From NCBI GenBank assembly GCA_964446945.1, contig CAYUQO010000004.1, forward strand, positions 124,001 through 188,000: 64,000 nt of DNA, written 5' to 3'. The notes below the pieces were generated by a model. It worked only from the letters and a program-made list of their open reading frames with translations. It made no database searches and was not told the DNA's origin. Positions 43,214 through 51,966 of the stretch are shown here, in pieces (the first letter of the stretch is position 1; every line of letters starts with the position of its first letter). Source of the DNA: CAIYRG01 sp964446945 (lineage in GTDB: Bacteria; Pseudomonadota; Alphaproteobacteria; Micropepsales; Micropepsaceae). A program made the translations under genes and the position numbers.

Positions 43214-43921
43214 ATGCCGCGCAAGTTCAAACCCGCCGAAGTTGAGGAATTCTTTTCGCGCTTCGCAGCCGCGAATCCCCACCCACGCTCCGAACTCGAA
43301 TACAAGAATCCTTATACGCTGCTGGTTGCCGTCGTGCTCTCTGCCCAGGCTACCGACAAGGGTGTGAACAAGGCGACGGCGCGGATTTTTCCCAAAATCG
43401 ATTCGCCGGAAAAAATGGTCCGCTTCGGCGAAGACAATTTGCGCGAGGCGATCAAGACCATCGGTCTCTATCGCAACAAAGCCAAGAACGTCATCGCTCT
43501 GTCAAAGGCGCTGGTCGAAAATCACGGCGGCGAGGTGCCGAAGGATCGTGAGCAGCTTGAGCAACTGCCGGGTGTCGGCCGCAAGACAGCCAATGTGGTG
43601 CTCAATGTTGCGTTTGGTTTTCCGACGATCGCTGTGGACACGCATATTTTTCGCGTCGCCAATCGCACCGGCCTCGCCCCCGGCAAGAATCCGCGCGAAG
43701 TAGAAGACGGGCTCGAAAAGATCGTGCCCGGCAAATTCAAGCAGCACGCGCATCACTGGCTGATTCTGCACGGCCGCTATATCTGCGTCGCGCGCAAACC
43801 GAATTGCCCGTCCTGCCTGGTTGCCGATCTTTGCCGTTATCAGCCGAAGACAGCGCCCGCGGGCGCGGAAGCCGAGGCAGAGCGCAAGCTGATCAAGGCG
43901 GTGCGGCGGGTGCGCTCATGA
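43214..43921 (+). CDS. nth: Endonuclease III
   Basis: 235 residues. A DNA glycosylase/AP lyase that removes oxidised pyrimidines. The helix-hairpin-helix LPGVGRKTANVVLNVAFG contains the catalytic Lys; the catalytic Asp is in TIAVDTHIFRVANR. The 4Fe-4S cluster ligands are in CVARKPNCPSCLVADLC (spacing 7, 2, 5 between Cys). ATG 43214 fits the family start (MPRKFKPAEVEEFF); an upstream start adds 23 codons without similarity. Its last 29 bp overlap the convergent lipoprotein gene. Confidence 0.97.
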   Translation: MPRKFKPAEVEEFFSRFAAANPHPRSELEYKNPYTLLVAVVLSAQATDKGVNKATARIFPKIDSPEKMVRFGEDNLREAIKTIGLYRNKAKNVIALSKALVENHGGEVPKDREQLEQLPGVGRKTANVVLNVAFGFPTIAVDTHIFRVANRTGLAPGKNPREVEDGLEKIVPGKFKQHAHHWLILHGRYICVARKPNCPSCLVADLCRYQPKTAPAGAEAEAERKLIKAVRRVRS

Positions 43922-44381
43922 TCATGGCCGCAGGCGCCATGCGTTGTTCCAGCGCGGACAGGCATGCCGGATCGGCGGGCATCGACATGCCCCGCGGCAA
44001 AGTCTCGGTGTAGCGGACGCTCATCGTGCCGCCTTGTTGCTGCATGAAAAAAAACACCGAACAGCGTGGAGCATCGTAACGCCAGAGCTCTGTCCCCATC
44101 TCGCGCCGCACGAAGTCCGGATTTCCCAACCGCATCCGCAATGCCGTTGCTTCCATCGGAAGCGGCGCCGGCACGAACATTTCCGGCGGCGTAGCAGCCG
44201 CTGGTTCGGCCGGCATCATCAATTCCGGCTCAGGGAGCGGCGGTGGTGATATTGACGGCGGGATGACCGGCAGCGGATTTGCCGGGCGCATGACCATCGG
44301 CTGTGGGGTCATGCAGCCGCTGAGAGCGATGCACAGCACAGGCAATAGAAAACTACGCGCGTTCACTGGGTTACTCGACAT
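43893..44381 (-). CDS. Proline-rich lipoprotein, SmpA/BamE-like C-terminal motif
   Basis: 162 residues from ATG 44381. The signal peptide ends in the lipobox LSGC (Cys 23). A proline-rich spacer (residues 25-70) is followed by ALRMRLGNPDFVRREMGTELWRYDAPRCSVFFFM, which resembles the LG-x-P-x3-R-x2-G-x2-x-WRY-x3-C pattern of SmpA-type or similar small alphaproteobacterial lipoproteins. Probably exported to the outer membrane; function unknown. It converges on nth with a 29-bp overlap and is divergent from the adenosine kinase gene. Confidence 0.75.
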   Translation of the reverse strand: MSSNPVNARSFLLPVLCIALSGCMTPQPMVMRPANPLPVIPPSISPPPLPEPELMMPAEPAAATPPEMFVPAPLPMEATALRMRLGNPDFVRREMGTELWRYDAPRCSVFFFMQQQGGTMSVRYTETLPRGMSMPADPACLSALEQRMAPAAMIMSAPAAPP

Positions 44382-44435
44382 CCGACACGGCAGCCTTATA
44401 ACACGCCAGTGTAAATAAGCCGCTACAGGGGAATC

Positions 44436-45449
44436 ATGGCGCATAATTTCGATATCATCGGCATCGGCAATGCGATCGTCGATGTCATTTTCGCGGCTTC
44501 CGACCAGTTCCTGCTGGATCACAGCATCGCGAAATCAGTGATGACCCTGATCGATGAAGTGCATGCTGCGAAGCTTATCACTGCGGCGGAAAATCCGACG
44601 GAAAGTTCGGGAGGTTCCGCGGCAAACACCATGGCAGGCCTGGCTTCCTTCGGCAGCCAGGGCTGGTTTATCGGAAAGATCAAAAACGATCGGCTCGGCG
44701 ACTCCTTCGCACGCGACCTCGCGCGTATTGGCGTTCACTTTGAAACACCGATGGCCGAGGGCGGCCCGTCAACCGCCTGCTGCATCATTGCCGTGACGCC
44801 CGACGGACACCGGAGTATGAGCACCTATCTCGGCGCCTGCCGCGAACTGACCCCGGACGATATCGACGAAAGCCGAATCACCGGCGCGGGCGTCCTTTAT
44901 GTTGAGGGCTACCTCTGGGATGACGATCGCTCCAAATCCGCCATCCGCAAGGCCATTCGCGCCGCCAAAAGAAGCGGCCGCAAGATTGCCTTCACCTGTT
45001 CCGATCCCTTTTGCGTGGGACGATACCGGCACGAATTCCTTCACCTGCTCACGCACGATATCGATATCCTGTTTGCCAATGAGGAAGAGGCAAAAACCCT
45101 GTTCGGCGCCGGTGATTTCAACTCGGCGCTACAACAAGCGCGCGATTGGCCGGGAATTGCCGCCCTCACACGTTCGGAAAAAGGCTGCGTTGTCGCTGCC
45201 CCGGACGGCGAGATTCATCTGCGGGAAGCGGAGCCGGTTGCGCGCGTTGTCGACACCACCGGGGCCGGCGATCAGTTTGCCGCAGGATTCCTGCACGGCC
45301 TCGTCCATGGGCGCGATCTTGGCGATTGTGCGCAGCTCGGCGTCGTTGCCGCCGCTGAAGTCATTTCGCATTATGGAGGACGGCCGCAACAATCCTTCGC
45401 CACCCTGGCGCGTAAGGCAGGGATTGATTCCGGCCAGAGCCGGCAGTGA
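44436..45449 (+). CDS. Adenosine kinase (PfkB family)
   Basis: 337 residues, a ribokinase-fold sugar/nucleoside kinase. The start FDIIGIGNAIVDVIFAA, the SSGGSAANTMAGLASFG substrate-binding loop and the C-terminal ATP/anion-hole motif VVDTTGAGDQFAAGFLHG are clear. The long insert and the ACRELTPDDID region match the adenosine kinase type found upstream of secB-linked loci in alphaproteobacteria. GGGGAATC precedes the ATG. It overlaps the following methyltransferase gene by 4 bp (GTGA). Confidence 0.92.
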   Translation: MAHNFDIIGIGNAIVDVIFAASDQFLLDHSIAKSVMTLIDEVHAAKLITAAENPTESSGGSAANTMAGLASFGSQGWFIGKIKNDRLGDSFARDLARIGVHFETPMAEGGPSTACCIIAVTPDGHRSMSTYLGACRELTPDDIDESRITGAGVLYVEGYLWDDDRSKSAIRKAIRAAKRSGRKIAFTCSDPFCVGRYRHEFLHLLTHDIDILFANEEEAKTLFGAGDFNSALQQARDWPGIAALTRSEKGCVVAAPDGEIHLREAEPVARVVDTTGAGDQFAAGFLHGLVHGRDLGDCAQLGVVAAAEVISHYGGRPQQSFATLARKAGIDSGQSRQ

Positions 45450-46183
45450 CGACGGCGCTATATGACCGGATCGGGCACGGCTATACCAACCACCGCCGTC
45501 CCGATCCGCGCATCAGTGCGTTGATCATTAAGTCTCTCGAGAATTGCGGTTCTGTCGTCAATGTCGGCGCCGGCCCGGGTTCATATGAACCTTCGGACAG
45601 ACGTGTCGCCGCCGTCGAACTTTCGGAAACCATGATTCGCCAGCGGCCGGCGGGTTCTGCCCCGGTCGTTCGTGCCAGCGCAATGGCACTCCCATTTCGC
45701 GACGATTCTTTCAGCGCCGCGATGGCAATCCTGACCATCCACCACTGGCCGGATCGCGATACCGGTGTGCGCGAATTGAAACGCGTGGCAAAAGACCGCG
45801 TCGTAATTTTGAGCTGGGAGCCGCCGCAGGAGCCGTTCTGGCTCATGAGTGATTACCTGCCGCATTTCCTCGACTATGACCGCAAAACTTTTCCGCCGTG
45901 GTTTCGCGATGATCCGGACACTGTGTCCATCACGCCGGTGCTTGTTCCGCACGACTGCACCGATGGCTTCCTTTGCGCCTATTGGCGGCGGCCGGAAGCA
46001 TATCTCGATCCTGCTATCCGCAACGCGATCTCGACCTTCTCGCGCATTGGCGCTTATGAGAGCGGCCTTGAACGACTGCGCAATGAGCTGAGTGACGGGA
46101 CCTGGCACGACCGCTACGGGCATCTTCTCGATAAAACCGAAATGGATTTTGGTTACCGGCTTATCGTGCTGGCGGCGAACTGA
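45446..46183 (+). CDS. Class I SAM-dependent methyltransferase
   Basis: 245 residues from a GTG that overlaps the kinase stop. The SAM-binding motif I is VVNVGAGPGSYEPSDRRV, with VELSETMIRQRP (motif I-plus acidic residue) and ASAMALPFRDDSFSAAMAILTIHHWPD (motif II/III) typical of UbiE-like Methyltransf_11 enzymes. The target is unknown; the C-terminal part (WEPPQEPFWLMSDYLPHFLDYD) does not match a family I recognise. Coupling to the kinase gene suggests co-expression, but a functional link is not shown. Confidence 0.88.
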   Translation: MTTALYDRIGHGYTNHRRPDPRISALIIKSLENCGSVVNVGAGPGSYEPSDRRVAAVELSETMIRQRPAGSAPVVRASAMALPFRDDSFSAAMAILTIHHWPDRDTGVRELKRVAKDRVVILSWEPPQEPFWLMSDYLPHFLDYDRKTFPPWFRDDPDTVSITPVLVPHDCTDGFLCAYWRRPEAYLDPAIRNAISTFSRIGAYESGLERLRNELSDGTWHDRYGHLLDKTEMDFGYRLIVLAAN

Positions 46184-46195
46184 TCTGCTGCGGAG

Positions 46196-46615
46196 CTATT
46201 CGCCGATGATGTGCATCAGCACATGGCGCTGGTGCGGCGCGTCGCGGTGCTCGAAAAGATAGATCGCCTGCCATGTTCCCAGCAGCGGCTCGCCATCCGC
46301 AACCGGAATCGACAGCGAGGTCTGCGTCAAAGCCGAGCGGATATGGCTTGGCATGTCGTCAGGACCTTCGGTCGTGTGCCGGTAATTGGCCGCTCGCGGA
46401 GCCAATCGGGCAAATGCATCCGCAAGGTCCTTCAGCACATCCGGATCGGCATTCTCCTGAATCAGCAGCGAAGCCGATGTGTGCTGAATGAACAGGGTCA
46501 GCAACCCGTTTGTGATTCCTGACGCCGCGACAAACTTCCGGGCGCGTTCCGTAATATCGGTGAACTGTTCGCGCGAAGCGGCGATCGTTACACGCTCCTG
46601 CCTTTGCGTGATCAC
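46196..46615 (-). CDS. YjbQ family protein (UPF0047)
   Basis: 139 residues. The family motifs LLTLFIQHTSASLLIQENADPDVL and GTWQAIYLFEHRDAPHQRHVLMHIIGE (read in pieces) are intact; conserved His residues bind a metal in solved relatives. Family members can show weak thiamine-phosphate synthase activity, but the main role is unclear. The gene starts 3 bp after the Smr gene stop on the same strand, and faces the methyltransferase gene tail to tail with a 12-bp gap. Confidence 0.9.
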   Translation of the reverse strand: MITQRQERVTIAASREQFTDITERARKFVAASGITNGLLTLFIQHTSASLLIQENADPDVLKDLADAFARLAPRAANYRHTTEGPDDMPSHIRSALTQTSLSIPVADGEPLLGTWQAIYLFEHRDAPHQRHVLMHIIGE

Positions 46616-46618
46616 GGT

Positions 46619-47110
46619 TTACCTGCGCTTTTGCAGAGCGACATAGAACGCTCCGCCGCCGCCATGTTTGGGATGTGCCTCACGCATCCCGATGACGCGG
46701 TCGCCCAATTCGGCTCCGTTCAGCCACAGTGGCAGATTGTTGCGCAAAACTCCGCCCTTCCCGGTGATCACCAGCACCAGCCGCTTTCCTTCGGAAATGC
46801 TTCGCATAAGAAATGCGACCAGGGATCGGTACGCACTGTCATAGCTGTGGCCATGAAGGTCGATTCGCGCTTCCGGCTCCAGCCGGCCGCGGCGCAAACG
46901 CGCTTCCGTGTGACCGCGGATCGGGGCCGCCTCTCCGGCCGGTTCAACAAAGCGGATTTCACGGCGCATGGGTGATGAAACAGGGCTGCGCCGGCGCAAG
47001 CCTGTGGCCGTTACAACAACCGGCCGCTTCGACAGAGGCGTTGCATCGCGCATAGCCTCACGAAAAAAGGCTTCGTCTTCGGGAGAAATCACCAGGTGCC
47101 GCCGGTTCAT
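46619..47110 (-). CDS. Smr-domain protein
   Basis: 163 residues. An N-terminal charged region leads to the Smr domain: LEPEARIDLHGHSYDSAYRSLVAFL, LVLVITGKGGVLRNNLPLWLN and HGGGGAFYVALQKR at the end. DLHGHS and TGKGG are the conserved nuclease-type motifs. Smr domains act on nucleic acids, often as RNA or DNA endonucleases; some members help rescue collided ribosomes. Stand-alone short Smr proteins like this one are frequent beside mltA and Tim44-like genes in alphaproteobacteria. It overlaps mltA by 4 bp. Confidence 0.93.
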   Translation of the reverse strand: MNRRHLVISPEDEAFFREAMRDATPLSKRPVVVTATGLRRRSPVSSPMRREIRFVEPAGEAAPIRGHTEARLRRGRLEPEARIDLHGHSYDSAYRSLVAFLMRSISEGKRLVLVITGKGGVLRNNLPLWLNGAELGDRVIGMREAHPKHGGGGAFYVALQKRR

Positions 47111-48387
47111 GTCAGCGGAATGTCACCGCGCTGGGGCAGACGTGCCGCAACGGCTTTGGGCAACAGCACCGTCACGCGGGCGGGATTTTTCATGCGTCCG
47201 GCAACTGCGGCTGCCTCTGGTCCAAATCCCCAATACACATCGCCGCGCAACGGCCCGCGAATAGCCCCGCCGGTGTCCTGCGCGATCAACAATTGATCGA
47301 ACATCCGATCCGGCTGTGCAGGATCGGGATCGGGTGCGGTGCCCTCGAGCCAGACCGGCACACCATACGGATTAAACTCCGGATCGACCGCGAGACTCGC
47401 GCCGGGCGTGAGTGAGACACCTTCCGCGCCGTTTGCGCCGGCTTCCGGTTCGCCGATCGGCTGCTCCGAGAAGAAAATATAAGATTCGTTTTGGTCCATC
47501 ACGTCGCGCGCCTGATCCGGATGCGCGGTGAGCCAGGCGCGAATCGATTGCAGGGAAATTTCTTCGCTGGTCAATTCTCCACGCTCGAGCAGCACACTGC
47601 CGATCGCGGTGTAAGGTTGACCGTTCTGGCCAGCATAGGCGGCGCGAACGACAGTGCCATCATCCAAAACGACGCGTCCCGAACCCTGGATTTCCAGGAA
47701 GAATGCATCGACCGGATTATCGACATAGAACAGCGGGGTGGCCGGAATCCCGTCGCGTTCGATCTCCGCCCGCGCCGGATACGGCACGTAACGGTTCATC
47801 AGCACCGACATCATCATCCGCATGCCGAATGAATCGGATGCTGCGGTGTCGCGATAGATCGCTCCGTCGATCTTCACCAGATCGGATGGAACTCCGTAAA
47901 TCGGCGTCTGATACTGGTCATGCCGCGTGCGGCTGCCGTGCAATTCAGGTTCATAATAGCCGGTGAAAAAACCACCGGCGCCGCCTTGCGACAGCCGCAC
48001 CGGCACGAATTCGTCCTCAAAATATTTGCGCGCGGTTTCGACTGTCGCCGCACCGGCCGTAAATGCATGCTGGCAACTATTCCACCACTCACCTGCCGTC
48101 CCGGCATAGCCGGAACCGCCCATCGGTGTATCAGCGGCTTTGCCCACAATCATCACACAGGAACGCCGAAACGCATTCAGAGCCCGGCGAGGATCGCTCT
48201 GACTCCAGCCGGCCAACTCCGAAAACTGCACCGGACTGAACGTCACCGGCGGGGGAACGGCGCTTGCAGGCGGTGGGGGAGCAGGCGCGGACGGCGTGAC
48301 CATGCGTTGCTGGCCGGCACAACCCGCAAGCGCGACAATGGCGGCGGCAGCGATCGGCCGCAGCAGAACCCGTTTGCTGAATGTCAT
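47107..48387 (-). CDS. mltA: Membrane-bound lytic murein transglycosylase A
   Basis: 426 residues. The signal peptide ends in the lipobox LAGC (Cys 23), giving a lipid-anchored protein. A proline-rich linker leads to the MltA domain: VQFSELAGWSQSDPRRALNAF, GFFTGYYEPELHGSRT and the C-terminal 3D-type barrel with LIAQDTGGAIRGPLRGDVYWGFG. It cleaves peptidoglycan glycan strands with formation of 1,6-anhydromuramyl ends. It follows the Tim44-like gene by 3 bp and overlaps the Smr gene by 4 bp, a conserved alphaproteobacterial operon. Confidence 0.95.
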   Translation of the reverse strand: MTFSKRVLLRPIAAAAIVALAGCAGQQRMVTPSAPAPPPPASAVPPPVTFSPVQFSELAGWSQSDPRRALNAFRRSCVMIVGKAADTPMGGSGYAGTAGEWWNSCQHAFTAGAATVETARKYFEDEFVPVRLSQGGAGGFFTGYYEPELHGSRTRHDQYQTPIYGVPSDLVKIDGAIYRDTAASDSFGMRMMMSVLMNRYVPYPARAEIERDGIPATPLFYVDNPVDAFFLEIQGSGRVVLDDGTVVRAAYAGQNGQPYTAIGSVLLERGELTSEEISLQSIRAWLTAHPDQARDVMDQNESYIFFSEQPIGEPEAGANGAEGVSLTPGASLAVDPEFNPYGVPVWLEGTAPDPDPAQPDRMFDQLLIAQDTGGAIRGPLRGDVYWGFGPEAAAVAGRMKNPARVTVLLPKAVAARLPQRGDIPLT

Positions 48388-48390
48388 GCT

Positions 48391-49056
48391 TCAGGACTGC
48401 GCGGTAGTGGAGATCAAAGTCCAGTTCGGGTTGCTGGAACGGACGTCGCGCGCAAATGTCCAATATTCGACGATGTCCTGTGGCGTCTTGGCGTCGCCCT
48501 CAATCAGCGCGCCATTGGGATCATAACCGGCAAGCATGACCTGGCTGTTGAAAGCGACCGTGAGTTCCGCAGTCTGGCCCTTCATTTCGGCCGCCGTGAT
48601 GCGGGCCGATTTGAGTGAGAGGAAGGTAAACTCAACCCGCTCTTTCTTGGTCTCGCGCTGCTTGATCGCCTGATCGAATGCGTCGAAGACTTCCGGCGAC
48701 AACAGCGGCTTCAGGACCTCGCGATCGCCATGTGCGAATGCGGTCACAATCATCTCATAGGCCGCGCGGGCGCCGGATGTGAAATGCTCGGTGTCGAAAC
48801 CGCGGTCGTACAGCTTGATGTCGAGAAGTGCCCGCGACAGTGTGTTCGTCCCGCCTACCGGAGGCGCGGCCGAGAGCCCCGAACGGTCCGGCAATGTCCG
48901 CACATTGTCCTTCGCTGCCGGTTGCGGATTGGAACGAGCGGTGTCGGGCGTGCGCTCGTTGCCGGTCCGCCGTCCCAGCACCGAGTAAAGCCGGAAGGCA
49001 ATGAAGCCTGCGAGCAGCGCGAGAAGGACCACGTCGAAGAACTGGTAGTTATTCAT
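48391..49056 (-). CDS. Tim44/TimA-domain inner-membrane protein
   Basis: 221 residues. An N-terminal membrane helix (residues 5-25: QFFDVVLLALLAGFIAFRLYSVLG) is followed by a low-complexity linker and a Tim44-like domain (residues 85-215: LLDIKLYDRGFDTEHFTSGARAAYEMIVTAF in pieces, ending VEYWTFARDVRSSNPNWTL). This bacterial Tim44 family is typical of alphaproteobacteria; relatives such as Caulobacter TimA are membrane proteins with no settled function. It heads the operon with mltA and Smr and is divergent from secB across 254 bp. Confidence 0.93.
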   Translation of the reverse strand: MNNYQFFDVVLLALLAGFIAFRLYSVLGRRTGNERTPDTARSNPQPAAKDNVRTLPDRSGLSAAPPVGGTNTLSRALLDIKLYDRGFDTEHFTSGARAAYEMIVTAFAHGDREVLKPLLSPEVFDAFDQAIKQRETKKERVEFTFLSLKSARITAAEMKGQTAELTVAFNSQVMLAGYDPNGALIEGDAKTPQDIVEYWTFARDVRSSNPNWTLISTTAQS

Positions 49057-49310
49057 CTCTACTTGCGCCTGACCGGCCCTGTGCTGACTAAGACGGGCGG
49101 AATAACGGCATTATGCCGCTGTCGCCTTTAAACTAATCCCTGGGCGTGCTCCGGTCCAGCGCGCCTTGGCCATTATACCCGCCACAATCACGATATATTC
49201 TGTTCCCGCGGGCGCATGCCACAGCAAGGGCGGCAATCTCCTTGTCACGCTTGCGCGATCCGTGGTAGCGGCGGCATTCCTTTTCCCCAGCCGATCGAAA
49301 GAACCATCAG
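49057..49310. other. Divergent promoter region between Tim44-like gene and secB
   Basis: 254 bp without a convincing gene between divergently read genes. Both promoters should lie here. The stretch 49165-49205 (around ATTATACCC and GATATATTC) is the most AT-rich part and a likely place for a -10 element, but I cannot assign boxes with confidence. fxsA, often found here in relatives, is absent. Confidence 0.4.
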
Positions 49311-49820
49311 ATGGCCGACAACGACAGCCCCAATGGCGGCACGAATCCGGGCGCAACCCCGCCTGCAGGCGCCGAAATGCAGATGCCGAGCCTTCAGATC
49401 ATCTCGCAATATATTAAGGATCTCTCGTTCGAAAATCCCTCCATGGGGGTCAATGTCCAGCGCCCACAAATCGAATTCACCGTCGATCTCCAGGCCCGGC
49501 GCTTGCAGGAAAACGGCCCCTATGAGGTCGTGCTCAAGATGCGCGTCAACGCCAAGCAGGATGATAAGCCGGTCTTCCTGCTGGAGATCGCCTATGGCGG
49601 TCTATTCGTTTTGGAGCGCGTACCGGAGGAAGTGCTTCAGCCTATGCTGCTGATCGAGTGTCCGCGGCTGATGTTCCCATTCGTGCGCAGAGTCATTTCC
49701 GATCTCATCAGTGACGGCGGGTTGCCGCCGCTGATGATCGAGCCGATCGACTTTGCCGCGCTGTATCGCAGCCGGATGATGGAAGCGCAGCGCCAGCCCC
49801 AGGCGCCGACAACGGCCTAA
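49311..49820 (+). CDS. secB: Protein-export chaperone SecB
   Basis: 169 residues. SecB keeps precursor proteins unfolded and passes them to SecA. QIISQYIKDLSFENPS, FTVDLQARRL, FLLEIAYGGLFVLERVPEEVLQPMLLIECPRLMFPFVRRVISDLISDGGLPPL (in pieces) are family hallmarks. The N-terminal residues before residue 25 are Gly/Ala/Pro-rich and probably disordered. Its stop overlaps the end of dnaQ by 4 bp, converging. The Tim44-secB-dnaQ-coaE-aroE-maf order is a conserved alphaproteobacterial block. Confidence 0.97.
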   Translation: MADNDSPNGGTNPGATPPAGAEMQMPSLQIISQYIKDLSFENPSMGVNVQRPQIEFTVDLQARRLQENGPYEVVLKMRVNAKQDDKPVFLLEIAYGGLFVLERVPEEVLQPMLLIECPRLMFPFVRRVISDLISDGGLPPLMIEPIDFAALYRSRMMEAQRQPQAPTTA

Positions 49821-50515
49821 CCGGCTCCGGCCCAGTTCCAGATCACATCGCCTTCCAGCTCTTCGGCAATGAACCGCGCATGCGCGGCGATCTCGTCCGC
49901 CGTCAACCGTGCGGGCAAAGGCTCCGGCCGGACAAGGCGTTCACCCCGCGCCTCGAAATGTTCCCCTGCAGTGGCAGCCGCAGCTGACAGTTCGAGGTGC
50001 GCCTGCCGGCCGCCGATCAGTTCAAGGTAAACTTTCGCCAGCAGCTCCGCATCGATGCGGGCCCCGTGTTTGCTGCGCCCCGAAAGGTCAAAATTAAACC
50101 GGCGGCAAAGCTCATTGAGCGAGCATGGCGATCCGGGAAATCGGCGCCGCGCCAGCGCCAATGTGTCGAGTGCGCGGTCCTGCGGGAACGGCTGATAATT
50201 GAGCCGCGCCAATTCGGCATTGAGGAATTTCAGATCGAAATCCGCGTTGTGAATGACCAGACGCGAATCGCCAATGAATTCCAGCAGCGAATCGGCGATC
50301 TTGGCGAATACCGGTTGCCCGCGCAGCTTTTCGGCATCCAATCCGTGAATCATGACCGCTTCGTGCGGAATGTCCCGTTCCGGATCGATCAGCTGGTGAA
50401 AAACATTGCCGGTCGGGAGACGGCGATCCAGCTCGATGCCACAGATCTCAACCAGCCGATGGCCCTTTTCGACCTCGAGGCCGGTGGTTTCCGTATCGAG
50501 CACGATTTCACGCAT
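49817..50515 (-). CDS. dnaQ: DNA polymerase III subunit epsilon
   Basis: 232 residues. The proofreading 3'-5' exonuclease of the replicative polymerase. Exo motifs are VLDTETTGLEVEKGHRLVEI (ExoI), VIHNADFDLKFLN (ExoII) and KHGARIDAELLAKVY (ExoIII, DEDDh His and Asp). The C-terminal region (WNWAGAG) is shorter than in E. coli. It overlaps coaE by 8 bp at its start and secB by 4 bp at its end. Confidence 0.96.
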   Translation of the reverse strand: MREIVLDTETTGLEVEKGHRLVEICGIELDRRLPTGNVFHQLIDPERDIPHEAVMIHGLDAEKLRGQPVFAKIADSLLEFIGDSRLVIHNADFDLKFLNAELARLNYQPFPQDRALDTLALARRRFPGSPCSLNELCRRFNFDLSGRSKHGARIDAELLAKVYLELIGGRQAHLELSAAAATAGEHFEARGERLVRPEPLPARLTADEIAAHARFIAEELEGDVIWNWAGAG

Positions 50516-51137
50516 CCGGTGACCTGTGCTTTGCGCGCCCCCGCAATTCGGCGGCGACTCGCTTCACTTCGATGAAAGCCTGCGCCAGCCCTTTATCGGT
50601 CTCAATCACAAAATCGGCTTTTGCACGTTTTTCCGCATCCGGCATTTGCCGGGCATGGAGCAATTGGAGCTTTTCCGGCGTCATTCCCGGCCGGGCAAGT
50701 ACACGCTGTTCCTGCACGTCCTTCGGCGCAGAAACCACAACGACCGCATTCACCTGGTTCTGAGCACCGGTCTCGAACAGCAACGGGATATCGATGATCA
50801 CGAGCTCATCCCCGCGTTCGGCAGCCGTCCGCACGAATTCGTCACGGGCTTTGCGCACCAGCGGATGTACAATCGCTTCAAGCCGCGCAAAAGCCGCAGG
50901 ATGACGCTCCAGTTCCGCAGCCAGTAGTGACCTGTCTATCCGGCGCTCGCGCACTGCACCGGGGAAAGCGGCAGCAACCGGCGCCACGGCCGCGCCTCCG
51001 GGTTCGTAAAGCTCTCGCACCACCGAGTCAGAGTCGAAGACCGGAATCCCGAGCCGGGCAAACAGTTTGCCGGTTTCAGTTTTGCCCATGCCGATCGAGC
51101 CGGTGAGCCCGACAATGTACGGCCTATGCACGAGCAA
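50508..51137 (-). CDS. coaE: Dephospho-CoA kinase
   Basis: 209 residues. The last step of coenzyme A synthesis, phosphorylating the 3'-OH of the ribose. The P-loop is VGLTGSIGMGKTETGKLF, followed by PVFDSDSVVRELYEPGG, RLEAIVHPLVR and VIIDIPLLFETGAQNQVNAVVVVSAPKDVQEQRVLAR (in pieces). It overlaps aroE by 14 bp and dnaQ by 8 bp; the tight coupling with aroE, maf and ppsR is typical of the class. Confidence 0.96.
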   Translation of the reverse strand: MLVHRPYIVGLTGSIGMGKTETGKLFARLGIPVFDSDSVVRELYEPGGAAVAPVAAAFPGAVRERRIDRSLLAAELERHPAAFARLEAIVHPLVRKARDEFVRTAAERGDELVIIDIPLLFETGAQNQVNAVVVVSAPKDVQEQRVLARPGMTPEKLQLLHARQMPDAEKRAKADFVIETDKGLAQAFIEVKRVAAELRGRAKHRSPDA

Positions 51138-51966
51138 GGGCCCGCAGCAGTTCAGTGCGCAATTCGGCTGTCACTTTTGGTGTCACACCAAACCAGGCGG
51201 CGAATGCCGGGACGGCCTGATGCATCAGCATGCCAAGACCGTCCATCGTCGCATGGCCCTTTGCCGCTGCCCGGCGCAGAAGATCAGTTTGCACTGGATT
51301 GTAGACAATGTCGGCGACAGCAGCATCTGAAGGCAGATGGTCGAGCGGCAATTCCAGCGCTGCTTTGCCTTTCATTCCGAGGCTCGTCGTGTTGACGAGA
51401 AGTCCTCCGCCGGCAAATGCATTGGTCCAGTCGCCCCAGTCGATGACTCGGCAGCGGACCGGCAGTGCAAGCTGGTCTACAATCGCTTGCGCCCGCTCCC
51501 GGGTGCGATTGACGATGCAAATTTCGTCAAACCCGGCCCGCTGGAGGGCCAGCACAACGGCGCGCGCCGCCCCGCCAGCTCCCAGTACGATTGCCGGCCG
51601 GTTTGTGAGCTGGTTTACCTGCAGGCTTTCGCGCAGGCTTGCCAGAAACCCGGCAACGTCGGTATTCGCACCCGCAATTCCACGCTCGCCGAATACCAGC
51701 AAATTCACGGCACCCGTTCGCCGGGCATCTTCGTCCAGAGTTTGCGCCAGCGCCGCTGCCGCCTGCTTGTGCGGGACTGTGACATTCACCCCCGCAAATC
51801 CCATCAGTGGCAGCGCCGCCATGCAGCGCGAAAAATTCTCCGGCAAGATGGGGAGGGCGACGTATTCACCGTCGATGCGGTATTCGCGGAACCAGTGACA
51901 GTGGATCACGGGGCTCAGCGATTGCGCAACCGGCCAACCGACAACCGCCGCGATTCGGCCATTCAT
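51124..51966 (-). CDS. aroE: Shikimate dehydrogenase
   Basis: 280 residues. Reduces 3-dehydroshikimate with NADPH in aromatic amino acid synthesis. VVGWPVAQSLSPVIHCHWF opens the shikimate domain; the catalytic Lys is in VNVTVPHKQAAAA and the Asp in GANTDVAGFLASL. The NADP loop is VLGAGGAARAVVLALQRAG. It overlaps maf by 4 bp upstream and coaE by 14 bp downstream. Confidence 0.97.
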   Translation of the reverse strand: MNGRIAAVVGWPVAQSLSPVIHCHWFREYRIDGEYVALPILPENFSRCMAALPLMGFAGVNVTVPHKQAAAALAQTLDEDARRTGAVNLLVFGERGIAGANTDVAGFLASLRESLQVNQLTNRPAIVLGAGGAARAVVLALQRAGFDEICIVNRTRERAQAIVDQLALPVRCRVIDWGDWTNAFAGGGLLVNTTSLGMKGKAALELPLDHLPSDAAVADIVYNPVQTDLLRRAAAKGHATMDGLGMLMHQAVPAFAAWFGVTPKVTAELRTELLRALARA